Assembly: GCA_903832475.1 (NCBI GenBank)
Contig: CAILBQ010000346.1
Location: 1-6,943 of the forward strand
Source: an uncultured Acidobacteriota bacterium
Lineage (GTDB): Bacteria; Acidobacteriota; Terriglobia; Terriglobales; Acidobacteriaceae
DNA length: 6,943 bases
Direction: 5' to 3'
Shown here piece after piece: positions 1 to 5,580 of the stretch. The notes under the pieces are model-generated. The model was not told the DNA's origin and searched no databases. It was given only the letters and a program-made list of their open reading frames with translations. The position numbers and the translations under genes are program-made. The first letter of the stretch is position 1, and each line of letters begins with the position of its first letter.

Positions 1-2
1 AA

Positions 3-41
3 ATAAGTCGGATAACTTCTTGCATTTCTCGTTCGACTTAT
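3..41. repeat. Inverted repeat / hairpin at left edge
   Basis: ATAAGTCG at 3-10 is the exact reverse complement of CGACTTAT at 34-41, giving an 8-bp stem with a 23-base loop. On the minus strand, bases 11 to 2 read CCGACTTATT, identical to the 3' arm of the Y-C RNA at 853-862. This could be an outlying fragment of a Y RNA, part of a terminator for a gene left of the window, or chance. No coding sequence is evident here. Confidence 0.3.
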
Positions 42-55
42 GGCAATGTACTAAC

Positions 56-201
56 TGCGTAGGAGAAACCCCGATGATGAAGGCAACGCACAACTCGAGC
101 AATGATGTGCGTGGGCGGCTGCAGCCAGTAAGTGGTTGCGTCGGTCTCTCCGGATGGTTTTTCAATTTTCAGTAACCCTACTGGTGTCTGCCTCCTACGC
201 A
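56..201. other. Long-range 10-bp stem; possible unidentified structured RNA
   Basis: TGCGTAGGAG at 56-65 is exactly complementary to CTCCTACGCA at 192-201, enclosing 126 bases. Inside are smaller stems: ACGCAC 86-91 with GTGCGT 107-112, the palindrome GGCTGCAGCC at 117-126, and CAGTA 170-174 with TACTG 179-183 around a 4-base loop. The open frames across it (67 aa on minus, 75 aa on plus) show no recognisable protein features. The position just upstream of four Y RNAs makes a further small RNA possible, but the conserved Y RNA internal loop is not present on either strand, so its identity is unknown. Confidence 0.3.
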
Positions 202-246
202 AAGCGCACACACAATTCGACAACGATTTGTCCACATACACGCTGG

Positions 247-336
247 TGCGGTTTCACCGCAAAAGACGCAAGGGCTAACGCCCCTTCGCTTGGTTCGGCT
301 TTATCGGCGCGGCTAAAGTCGCGCCCGTTCGCCGAA
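247..336. repeat. Cluster of REP-like palindromes
   Basis: Three hairpins lie in a row: TGCGGT 247-252 with ACCGCA 256-261; GGGC 272-275 with GCCC 280-283 around TAAC; and a nested structure, TTCGGC 294-299 with GCCGAA 331-336 enclosing an 8-bp stem 306-313/318-325 (one G-T pair) around a TAAA loop. The second and third share the core GGCTAA followed by its complement. This resembles the short GGCTAAAGCC intergenic palindromes I remember from acidobacterial genomes; that comparison is from memory. A weaker hairpin, GACAA 219-223 with TTGTC 228-232, precedes it. No gene is seen in 1-374. Confidence 0.4.
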
Positions 337-374
337 TCTCTTCGATTGCGTTTCGAGCTGTGAATGCCCGCGTC

Positions 375-445
375 CTCCGAGTGGCGAAAACGACAGGTAC
401 TTCGACCTGACGAATCACGACCTGTCTTCGTTTGTTCCCTCGGAG
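375..445 (+). ncRNA. Candidate short Y RNA (Y-A), Ro60-binding stem only
   Basis: The RNA folds as an outer helix CTCCGAG 375-381 with CTCGGAG 439-445, an internal loop whose 5' side is TGGCGAA 382-388 and whose 3' side ends in TTCC 435-438, then an upper helix GACAGGT 392-398 with ACCTGTC 420-426, extendable by AAAC 388-391 with GTTT 430-433 across a 3-base bulge. The same architecture and loop sequences recur in three further RNAs before rsr, which is the main reason for the call. The 21-base apical loop (399-419) holds no tRNA-like arms, so if real this is a minimal Y RNA offering the protein-binding stem without an effector module. Exact ends, promoter and terminator are not visible. It is the least certain of the four because its upper helix is bulged. 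Confidence 0.55.
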
Positions 446-540
446 ACTTAGTACTTAGCCTTCTTGGCGCTGCGGACTTATGGTCTACGGCGGTAGGGAG
501 AGTTGTGTCGCTAAGAGGCGAGTTAGTTAGCGAAAGATGG

Positions 541-696
541 GCGCCGGTGGCGAAAGGCGAGAGTTACTTCCTGCCAATGAAAGCGGGGTCAGGAACCCCG
601 CCGGAGCAGATCGCTTTGCGGGGCGGAGGCGTTGCCTCGATGGACTGGGCACCGTGAAGCAGAGGTTCCGAACTCTTGACGATGATTCCCCGGCGC
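541..696 (+). ncRNA. Candidate long Y RNA (Y-B)
   Basis: Outer helix GCGCCGG 541-547 pairs exactly with CCGGCGC 690-696. The internal loop has TGGCGAA 548-554 on the 5' side and GATGATTCC 681-689 on the 3' side, matching Y-C (GACTTATTCC) and Y-D (GATTTTTCC). The second helix is CGAGAGTT 558-565 with AACTCTTG 671-678 (one G-U pair). Inside is a 105-base module with a 7-bp hairpin GCGGGGT 583-589/ACCCCGC 595-601 and a GAGGC 626-630/GCCTC 634-638 hairpin; GGAACC 592-597 could alternatively pair with GGTTCC 664-669. No canonical T-loop is present. Known Y RNAs bind Ro60 through the terminal stem and use the other end to contact partners; this module is therefore a putative effector end of unknown partner. 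The 95 bases between Y-A and Y-B hold two small hairpins (485-496 and 509-532) and no gene. Confidence 0.68.
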
Positions 697-738
697 AGCT
701 TTCGAGCGCGCGGATTGTGTATGCAGGCTTTCCCACCC

Positions 739-871
739 TGGCCGGTGGCGCAGGTTACGGATACTTCACTCCAAATGAGGAGGTGCGGGTTCGAATCCCG
801 CTCAGAACGCGAGTTCTGGTAGCTGAATTGGCAAAGCGCCGATGTTCCGCAGCCGACTTATTCCCCGGCCA
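739..871 (+). ncRNA. Y RNA with tRNA-like module (Y-C, YrlA class)
   Basis: Outer helix TGGCCGG 739-745 pairs with CCGGCCA 865-871. The internal loop is TGGCGCA 746-752 opposite GACTTATTCC 855-864. The upper helix GGTTACGG 753-760 pairs with CCGCAGCC 847-854 (one G-U, one A-C mismatch). The distal part contains a permuted tRNA-like fold (785-838, separate entry). Bacterial Y RNAs of the YrlA class are known to combine a Ro60-binding stem with a tRNA-mimicking domain and to be encoded near rsr; this RNA has both properties and sits about 580 bases upstream of rsr on the same strand. In Deinococcus the Y RNA tethers Ro60 to PNPase; the same role is inferred, not shown. Bases 761-784 form an extra segment with a weak CTC/GAG hairpin where a variable loop would be. 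Ends are set by the outer helix and may be a few bases off. Confidence 0.85.
785..838 (+). other. Circularly permuted tRNA-like domain of Y-C
   Basis: Reading in order: T-arm GCGGG 785-789, loop TTCGAAT 790-796, CCCGC 797-801 (five base pairs, seven-base loop with the T54-T55-C56 and A58 signature); acceptor-like stem TCAGAAC 802-808 with GTTCTGG 813-819 (7 bp, the last G-U) closed by GCGA, a GNRA tetraloop at 809-812; TA 820-821 at the place of U8-A9; D-arm 822-837 (GCT/AGC stem, G-A at the 13-22 position, GG 830-831 matching G18G19, A at 14 and 21); and G838 as position 26. Spacing matches tRNA numbering base for base. Because 3' and 5' acceptor strands are joined by the tetraloop, it has no CCA end and cannot be aminoacylated as drawn. 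The anticodon arm is replaced by the Y RNA stem; only about 3 bp (782-784 with 838-840) are available there. Confidence 0.85.
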
Positions 872-878
872 TAACGTT

Positions 879-893
879 TCCGGCATTGCCGGA
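879..893 (+). terminator. Hairpin after Y-C; weak terminator or processing signal
   Basis: TCCGGC 879-884 pairs with GCCGGA 888-893 around ATT. It starts 8 bases after the Y-C outer helix. The following bases are TTGTG rather than a T-run, so full intrinsic termination is doubtful; partial termination or a barrier that protects the Y-C 3' end is equally possible. It ends 14 bases before the ATG of the next gene. Confidence 0.35.
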
Positions 894-907
894 TTGTGAG
901 AGATGAC

Positions 908-1297
908 ATGGGCAAGGTATTTGTGAAAAACGGCACGCCGATCGGCAGTGTCAACCTGTGCAGGACCTGCACATGGGGACAGGTGATGACGGGATACCGC
1001 GAGTCGGACGTGATGGTGGTCTGCACCAACTCCAACCCGGCCTTCAAGGTTCCCTTCGCGGTGCACAATTGCACCGAGTTTTTCGACAAGGGCAAGCCGG
1101 ACTGGGAGCAGATGGAGAAGCTTGCCATCGAGATTGAGCCGGCGCGTGCTCCGAAAACACGGGGATTCAACTTCTCGGAGCCTGTGCGGCCGGGGAAGCC
1201 GGGATTCCACGTGGCGGCGGAGGACGAAAACGACAACGAAGACGAATGGGACAACGAGGAAGATGCCATCGCGGTTGCGGGCGGGCTTCTTCGTTGA
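908..1297 (+). CDS. Small four-cysteine protein of unknown function
   Basis: The product is 129 residues from ATG 908, which follows a GAGAG purine run at 898-902; GTG 896 is an in-frame alternative adding four residues. I do not recognise a named family. The N-terminal two-thirds has cysteines at 18, 21, 39 and 55 (CxxC, then 17, then 15 residues), suggesting a small zinc-binding fold, with a conserved-looking stretch GYRESDVMVVC at 29-39. Around 70-82 is a charged helical segment. The C-terminal tail is extremely acidic (105-119: DENDNEDEWDNEEDA) and probably disordered. There is no signal peptide or membrane segment, so it is likely cytosolic. It lies between Y-C (37 bases upstream) and Y-D (11-12 bases downstream), in line with rsr, which suggests co-transcription and a role tied to the Ro60-Y RNA particle or to zinc-dependent RNA contacts; that role is inference from position only. 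Confidence 0.8.
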   Translation: MGKVFVKNGTPIGSVNLCRTCTWGQVMTGYRESDVMVVCTNSNPAFKVPFAVHNCTEFFDKGKPDWEQMEKLAIEIEPARAPKTRGFNFSEPVRPGKPGFHVAAEDENDNEDEWDNEEDAIAVAGGLLR

Positions 1298-1308
1298 ACA
1301 AGAATTAC

Positions 1309-1413
1309 TGCCGGTGGCGCAGGGTACGGTTACATCTGGATGCGAGCAGGTTCGACCCCTGCTTCCGGACTTCGTTCCGGAAACGCAATTCCGTACCCGA
1401 TTTTTCCCCGGCG
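1309..1413 (+). ncRNA. Y RNA with D-armless tRNA-like module (Y-D)
   Basis: Outer helix GCCGG 1310-1314 pairs with CCGGC 1408-1412, plus a T-G pair 1309/1413. Internal loop: TGGCGCA 1315-1321 opposite GATTTTTCC 1399-1407. Upper helix GGGTACGG 1322-1329 pairs perfectly with CCGTACCC 1391-1398. Inside, TGCG 1341-1344 pairs with CGCA 1384-1387 and encloses a canonical T-arm (GCAGG 1346-1350, loop TTCGACC 1351-1357, CCTGC 1358-1362) and directly after it a 7-bp acceptor-like stem TTCCGGA 1363-1369/TCCGGAA 1376-1382 closed by CTTCGT. A single A (1383) stands where Y-C has its D-arm. Bases 1330-1340 can form a small CATC/GATG hairpin. Sequence shared with Y-C at the 5' arm (GCCGGTGGCGCAGG, then TACGG) shows common descent. 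It begins 12 bases after the stop of the four-cysteine gene and ends 30 bases before the rsr ribosome-binding site. Confidence 0.82.
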
Positions 1414-1442
1414 ACGAAAACGAACCATGAAGACATGCAGGC

Positions 1443-1449
1443 AAGGAGG
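1443..1449 (+). promoter_or_regulatory. Ribosome-binding site that fixes the rsr start
   Basis: AAGGAGG at 1443-1449, a near-perfect Shine-Dalgarno sequence, ends 6 bases before ATG 1456. The open frame runs upstream to 1246 without a stop, but that extension crosses the stop of the previous gene and the whole Y-D RNA. The ATG at 1451 is in another frame. This site therefore sets the start at 1456. Confidence 0.85.
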
Positions 1450-1455
1450 CATGCG

Positions 1456-2835
1456 ATGCGATTGAATGTTTTGAAGTTGATTGATTATGGCGAGCGGCCG
1501 GCGCTGCGTACCCATGAGGGAGGGCCGGCGCGGGTGCTGACGGCGGAGGAGAAGCTGCGGCGTTCGGTGCTGTCCTTCATGTTGTGGGAAAGTGAATTTT
1601 ACGAGGACGGAGCGGAAATTGCCGCGCGCATTCGCGAGCTGGTGCCGATGGTGCCGGCGGAGCGAGTGGCCGCGCTGGCGGTTGAAGCGCGCGAGCGGAT
1701 GAAGCTGCGACATGCGCCGCTGTTGCTGGTGCGGGAAATGGCGCGGCATGCGACGCATCGCGCGCTGGTGGCGGAGACGCTCCAGCGCGTGATTCAGCGG
1801 GCCGATGAGCTGGCGGAGTTTCTCGCCATCTACTGGGCCGATGGAAAGCAGCCGCTTTCCGGGCAGGTGAAGAAGGGACTGGCGGCGGCCTTCGTCAAGT
1901 TCGATGAGTATGCGCTGGCCAAGTACGATCGCGCCGGATCTGTCCGGCTGCGGGATGTGCTTTTCCTTTCGCATGCCAAGCCAGTGGATGCAGCACAGGA
2001 AGGATTGTGGAAGCGGCTGGTGGCCAACGAGCTGACGGTTCCAGATACTTGGGAGGTTGCTCTGTCGGCGGCCGGGCGTGTCGCGGACGCTGATGGGAAG
2101 GCTTCGAAGCAGGAGGTCTGGGAGCGGCTGCTTGTGGACCGCCGGCTGGGAGCGCTGGCGCTCTTGCGGAACCTGCGCAACATGCACGAGGCGGGGGTCC
2201 GCGAGGAGCTTGTGCTCGGCGCGCTGGCGCAGATGAAGACGGAGCGGGTGTTGCCGTTCCGGTTTCTGGCGGCCGCGCGCAAGGCCCCGCAGTGGGAGGA
2301 GGCATTGGAGTTGGCGATGTTCCGTGCGCTCCGAGAGGCTGATGAGTCGCGCAGGCTGGCCGGACACACGGTACTGCTGGTCGATGTGTCGGGGTCGATG
2401 GTGTGCGCGCTGTCGCGGCGTTCGGAGATGTTGCGGACGGATGCGGCGTATGGCGTGGCGATCCTGCTGCGCGAGCTGGCAGAGAAGGTGACAATTTACA
2501 CCTTTTCCGAGAAGGCGAAGCGGGTTCCGGCAAGACGCGGGCTGGCCTTGCGCGATGCGCTGGATAAGAACCAGGCGCACGGGGGAACGTACCTGGGAGC
2601 GGCGCTGGCCCAGGTCGAGCTCGAGTGCCCTCTGTACGACCGGCTGGTGGTGATCACCGACGAGCAGGCGCACGATACTGTGCCTGATCCGCGGGGAAGG
2701 GGCTACATGATCAATGTGGCTTCGGCTCGGAACGGAGTTGGATACGGCGACGGGCGGGCGGCTAAGCAGTGGACGCACATCGACGGCTTCAGCGAGGCGG
2801 TGTTGGAATATATTGCCGAACTGGAGCGCGCTTGA
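1456..2835 (+). CDS. rsr: Ro60 ortholog (Rsr), TROVE plus von Willebrand A domain
   Basis: The protein is 459 residues. Residues about 1-300 are a helical, HEAT-repeat-like TROVE region that in Ro60 forms the ring binding Y RNA on its outside and single-stranded 3' ends of misfolded RNA in its central hole. Residues about 303-455 are a von Willebrand A fold with an intact metal site: DVSGSM (D310, S312, S314), T378 in GGTYLG and D402 in VVITDEQ. Length is slightly short of animal Ro60 (about 540) as usual for bacterial forms. The start is set by the ribosome-binding site at 1443-1449. In Deinococcus, Rsr works with PNPase and other exonucleases in rRNA maturation and stress-induced RNA decay; a similar cytosolic RNA quality-control role is expected. 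Four Y RNAs and a four-cysteine protein lie directly upstream in the same orientation. No clear intrinsic terminator follows. Confidence 0.95.
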   Translation: MRLNVLKLIDYGERPALRTHEGGPARVLTAEEKLRRSVLSFMLWESEFYEDGAEIAARIRELVPMVPAERVAALAVEARERMKLRHAPLLLVREMARHATHRALVAETLQRVIQRADELAEFLAIYWADGKQPLSGQVKKGLAAAFVKFDEYALAKYDRAGSVRLRDVLFLSHAKPVDAAQEGLWKRLVANELTVPDTWEVALSAAGRVADADGKASKQEVWERLLVDRRLGALALLRNLRNMHEAGVREELVLGALAQMKTERVLPFRFLAAARKAPQWEEALELAMFRALREADESRRLAGHTVLLVDVSGSMVCALSRRSEMLRTDAAYGVAILLRELAEKVTIYTFSEKAKRVPARRGLALRDALDKNQAHGGTYLGAALAQVELECPLYDRLVVITDEQAHDTVPDPRGRGYMINVASARNGVGYGDGRAAKQWTHIDGFSEAVLEYIAELERA

Positions 2836-3215
2836 TGCTTTTTGTCAGGCTTGGTTAGCGACGGACAAAGGCTGCGGGCGGCATGGCGGTTCTCGCCGGG
2901 GAGGAAGGACTTCTCCTGGGCGGGAGCGGCTGTGCCGCCCGTTGTGCGTCTGTTCAAGTGTCCCCGATTCGCGCCGATCTTCTTTGCAGGTCTCCTGCGA
3001 CGACTGGGATTCGCAAGATTCAACAGAAGTGGGGATGGTTGCCTTACCACAGTCGTGCTTCGGCTGACCAGCAAGTGGGATTCTGAAACTGCCGGAATGA
3101 CCGTCGCATCAAGTCATCTTCCAGGGAAACGAAACGTCAATCGCTGACCGGGGCAACGGCCTCAGAGCAATACGTTCCACCCTTCTTAACAGTTTTGGCT
3201 AGCAAGAAAGGGCCA
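2836..3215. other. Intergenic region without recognisable gene
   Basis: About 380 bases between rsr and the GGDEF-EAL gene. Short open frames exist on both strands (to about 123 codons) but they have no convincing ribosome-binding sites, overlap each other and show low-complexity Arg/Ser/Pro translations typical of shadows. Structures seen: GGGCGG 2918-2923 with CCGCCC 2935-2940, containing an alternative GCGGC 2926-2930/GCCGC 2934-2938 hairpin, and a weak stem 3144-3150/3157-3165. Neither is followed by a T-run. The conserved Y RNA loop (TGGCGMA opposite TTCC with flanking complementary helices) was looked for and not found. The promoter of the downstream gene presumably lies here but no clear -35/-10 pair stands out. 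Confidence 0.5.
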
Positions 3216-5558
3216 ATGACACAGGCATACAGCAGAGTACATACCGCACCCATGCTCGAACTGGAGCGAGCCTGCAGTAAGCTCAATGCTCTCCTCATTG
3301 CAGGTGCGATGGTCGCAGTCACTTTCTTCGCTGCGAACGTGTCGGCCCAGGCACCGAAAGAACATCGCGCCAGTGCGCCGAGCGAGATCCGCAGTGACAA
3401 GCGAGTCGCTCCGCAGGTGGTTTCCTACGAAAATCTTTCCACGGGTAAATTTCGCGATCAACTCATCTCGGTATCAGGTTTGCTGGTTTCTCAATTGCGG
3501 GATGCGGATTCAGCTTTCTTCTCCATCGAATCGAATGGTCATTTGATCCACGCCATTCTTCGACAGAACGCAGTTCTCGACTCCTACGCGGCGGGCAGCA
3601 CGGTGCAGATTACCGGCTTTTGGAGAATGTCCGGGGAAGATTCCCAAGCCCATGCGCTGGCGTATATCGAGGTGCGTAACGCGAACGACGTCGCCTTGTT
3701 GTCGGCGCCGTCGTGGTTCACGCTTTCCCATCTGCTGACGATCTTTGGACTCGTGGCGCTGATCATCGCCGGGTTCTCGATCCGGGCGGCGTTTCTCAAG
3801 TGGCGCAAGGTCAATGAAACGGCCTGGATCGATCGCGCGACGGTTGTCGCTCACGAGCGCAGCCGAATTCTTGAGATGATCAGCTCCAACCAGACACTCG
3901 ATGTATCGCTCGGCGAGATCTGCAAATCAAGCATGGAGCTGTTGCCAGGCACGACGTGCGCATACAGCCTGAAGCGCGATACTGAAATGCCCAGTGAGCA
4001 GGAGCAGCCTGCCGATCCGCAACAGAAAACGATCTACGAAGTTACTCTGAAAGACGATCGCGGAGAGACCAACGGCAGCATCCTCGTCACCGCGGACAAG
4101 GACTGGGAGCCGCACGCGGACCGCGAAGAAGTGTTCAGCCTGATCTCGGAGCTATCGCTGCTGGCCATGCGGCAGTTCCTGCTGTATCGCGGACTGGTCT
4201 ATCACTCGACCCATGATCCGCTGACCGAGCTGCCCAACCGGCGTCTCTGCGAAAGCCATCTGGACGCTGTTCTGAAGGAAGCGGAAGAGACCGGCGGCCG
4301 CTTGGCCGTGATCTACATCGACATCAACCGCTTCAAGTACGTAAACGACAAGTACGGGCACAAGACGGGCGATTTATATCTTCAGCAGATCAGCTCACGG
4401 CTGAGGGCGCAGTTGCGGTCGATCGACATGCTGGCGCGCGTGGGCGGGGATGAATTTGTGGTGATTGCGCCATTTCCAGAATATTACGACCGGGCGTACG
4501 CGATCAGCGCAAGGCTGCGGGCCTGCTTCCAGGATCCGTTCAGCCTAGACGGGGAGATGATCGACGGTTCGGCGAGCTTTGGCATCGCGCGTTATCCCGA
4601 GCACGGAATGACGGCGGAAGAGTTGACCCGCCACGCCGACCACGAGATGTATATCGCCAAGCACGAGGCTCACATCTCAGAGGAAGCGCACGGGCTGGCC
4701 ATCATCACGGTCAGCGAGCTCGAACTGGCGCTGCTCAATGGCTCGTTCCGGCTGGCGTATCAGCCACAGTTTTCGGCAGCGGGCCGCCTGACGGGATTGG
4801 AAGCGCTGCTCCGGCTGGATGATCCGGTCCTTGGCCTGTTGACTCCGGATGCATTCATTTCAATTGCCGAGCAGAATCGTGTGATCGTCGACATTGGCAC
4901 GTGGGCCTTACGCACTGCGTTGCGCGATGCCGTCCGCTGGGGCTTGAATCGCGGTGAATTCATCTCGGTCGCCGTCAACGTGTCGGTGCGCCAGTTGGAA
5001 GAGCCTGGGTATGCCAACTCTGTATTGGCCTTCCTCCGGGAATATTCGTTCCCGCCAAATCGGCTGGAGATTGAGCTGATCGAACGCAGCCTGATGTTCA
5101 GCGGCGACCAGGTTCTTCAGCAGTTGGAACAGCTTCGCCTAGCGGGAGTGCGCATCACGCTGGATGACTTTGGCACCGAGCAGTCGTGCCTCAGCCTGCT
5201 GCACAAGCTGCCCATCGATACCATCAAGCTGGATCGCAGTTTCATCCGCGTGATGGACTCCGAGCCCGCGGTGGTGCCGATCATTCAGGCGATTGTTTCG
5301 ATGGCCCAGTCGCTGGGTAAGAGAATTGTGGCGGAAGCGATCGAGCACGTGGGCCCGGTACCCGCATTGATGAAAATGGGCAGCATGGATTTCCAGGGAT
5401 ATCTGCTGAGCCGGCCCGTTGCCGCGGAAGAGATGCAGCTGATTGTAGGGGACTGGCGCGCCGGGATTGTGATGCCCGAGGCGTTTCGTGAACCGAAGCT
5501 GGGCCAGCGAGACAGCAAAGGTTCGATTCCCACAACCATCGATACGATGCCCCGATAG
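3216..5558 (+). CDS. Membrane GGDEF-EAL cyclic-di-GMP protein
   Basis: The protein is 780 residues if started at ATG 3216, behind AGAAAGGG (3205-3212); TTG 3195 and ATG 3252 are in-frame alternatives. Order of parts: hydrophobic segment or signal peptide at about 23-44 ending VSAQA; an extracytoplasmic region about 45-169 with alternating beta strands resembling an OB-fold sensor; transmembrane helix about 170-193; a GAF-like region about 200-325; GGDEF domain about 330-485 with intact GGDEF at 410-414 and an RxxD inhibitory site (RSID 401-404) five residues before it; EAL domain about 501-743 with EAL 529-531, N588, E620, DDFG 650-653, K671, E707 and QGY 727-729. It should make and/or degrade cyclic di-GMP in response to an external or cytosolic cue. 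Oddity: EAL loop 6, usually DDFGTGYSS, reads DDFGTEQSC, so phosphodiesterase activity could be altered. It is monocistronic by appearance, with a terminator 22 bases after the stop. Confidence 0.93.
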   Translation: MTQAYSRVHTAPMLELERACSKLNALLIAGAMVAVTFFAANVSAQAPKEHRASAPSEIRSDKRVAPQVVSYENLSTGKFRDQLISVSGLLVSQLRDADSAFFSIESNGHLIHAILRQNAVLDSYAAGSTVQITGFWRMSGEDSQAHALAYIEVRNANDVALLSAPSWFTLSHLLTIFGLVALIIAGFSIRAAFLKWRKVNETAWIDRATVVAHERSRILEMISSNQTLDVSLGEICKSSMELLPGTTCAYSLKRDTEMPSEQEQPADPQQKTIYEVTLKDDRGETNGSILVTADKDWEPHADREEVFSLISELSLLAMRQFLLYRGLVYHSTHDPLTELPNRRLCESHLDAVLKEAEETGGRLAVIYIDINRFKYVNDKYGHKTGDLYLQQISSRLRAQLRSIDMLARVGGDEFVVIAPFPEYYDRAYAISARLRACFQDPFSLDGEMIDGSASFGIARYPEHGMTAEELTRHADHEMYIAKHEAHISEEAHGLAIITVSELELALLNGSFRLAYQPQFSAAGRLTGLEALLRLDDPVLGLLTPDAFISIAEQNRVIVDIGTWALRTALRDAVRWGLNRGEFISVAVNVSVRQLEEPGYANSVLAFLREYSFPPNRLEIELIERSLMFSGDQVLQQLEQLRLAGVRITLDDFGTEQSCLSLLHKLPIDTIKLDRSFIRVMDSEPAVVPIIQAIVSMAQSLGKRIVAEAIEHVGPVPALMKMGSMDFQGYLLSRPVAAEEMQLIVGDWRAGIVMPEAFREPKLGQRDSKGSIPTTIDTMPR

Positions 5559-5580
5559 TCATTCCAGAAAATGCTCGAAC

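Noticed and set aside
247..336. CRISPR array
   Set aside because: The palindromes differ in length and sequence, and there are no regular direct repeats with spacers.
463..480. A fifth Y RNA starting at TTGGCGCTGCGG
   Set aside because: It resembles the 5' arm motif but no matching TTCC arm or outer-helix partner is found downstream.
785..838. An ordinary tRNA gene
   Set aside because: T-arm precedes the D-arm, the acceptor ends are joined by a tetraloop, and there is no anticodon arm or CCA end; the flanking Ro60-type helices explain it better as a Y RNA.
755..1444. 229-codon minus-strand open frame
   Set aside because: Opposite Y-C, the four-cysteine gene and Y-D; composition is that of a shadow and no start signal supports it.
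1246..1455. 70-residue N-terminal extension of Rsr
   Set aside because: It overlaps the end of the four-cysteine gene and all of Y-D, has basic low-quality sequence, and a strong ribosome-binding site lies just before ATG 1456.
1330..2778. 482-codon minus-strand open frame
   Set aside because: Arg/His/Gln-rich translation opposite rsr; a shadow of GC-rich coding sequence.
2842..3147. 101-codon plus-strand gene after rsr
   Set aside because: No ribosome-binding site, overlapping alternatives in other frames and no recognisable protein features.
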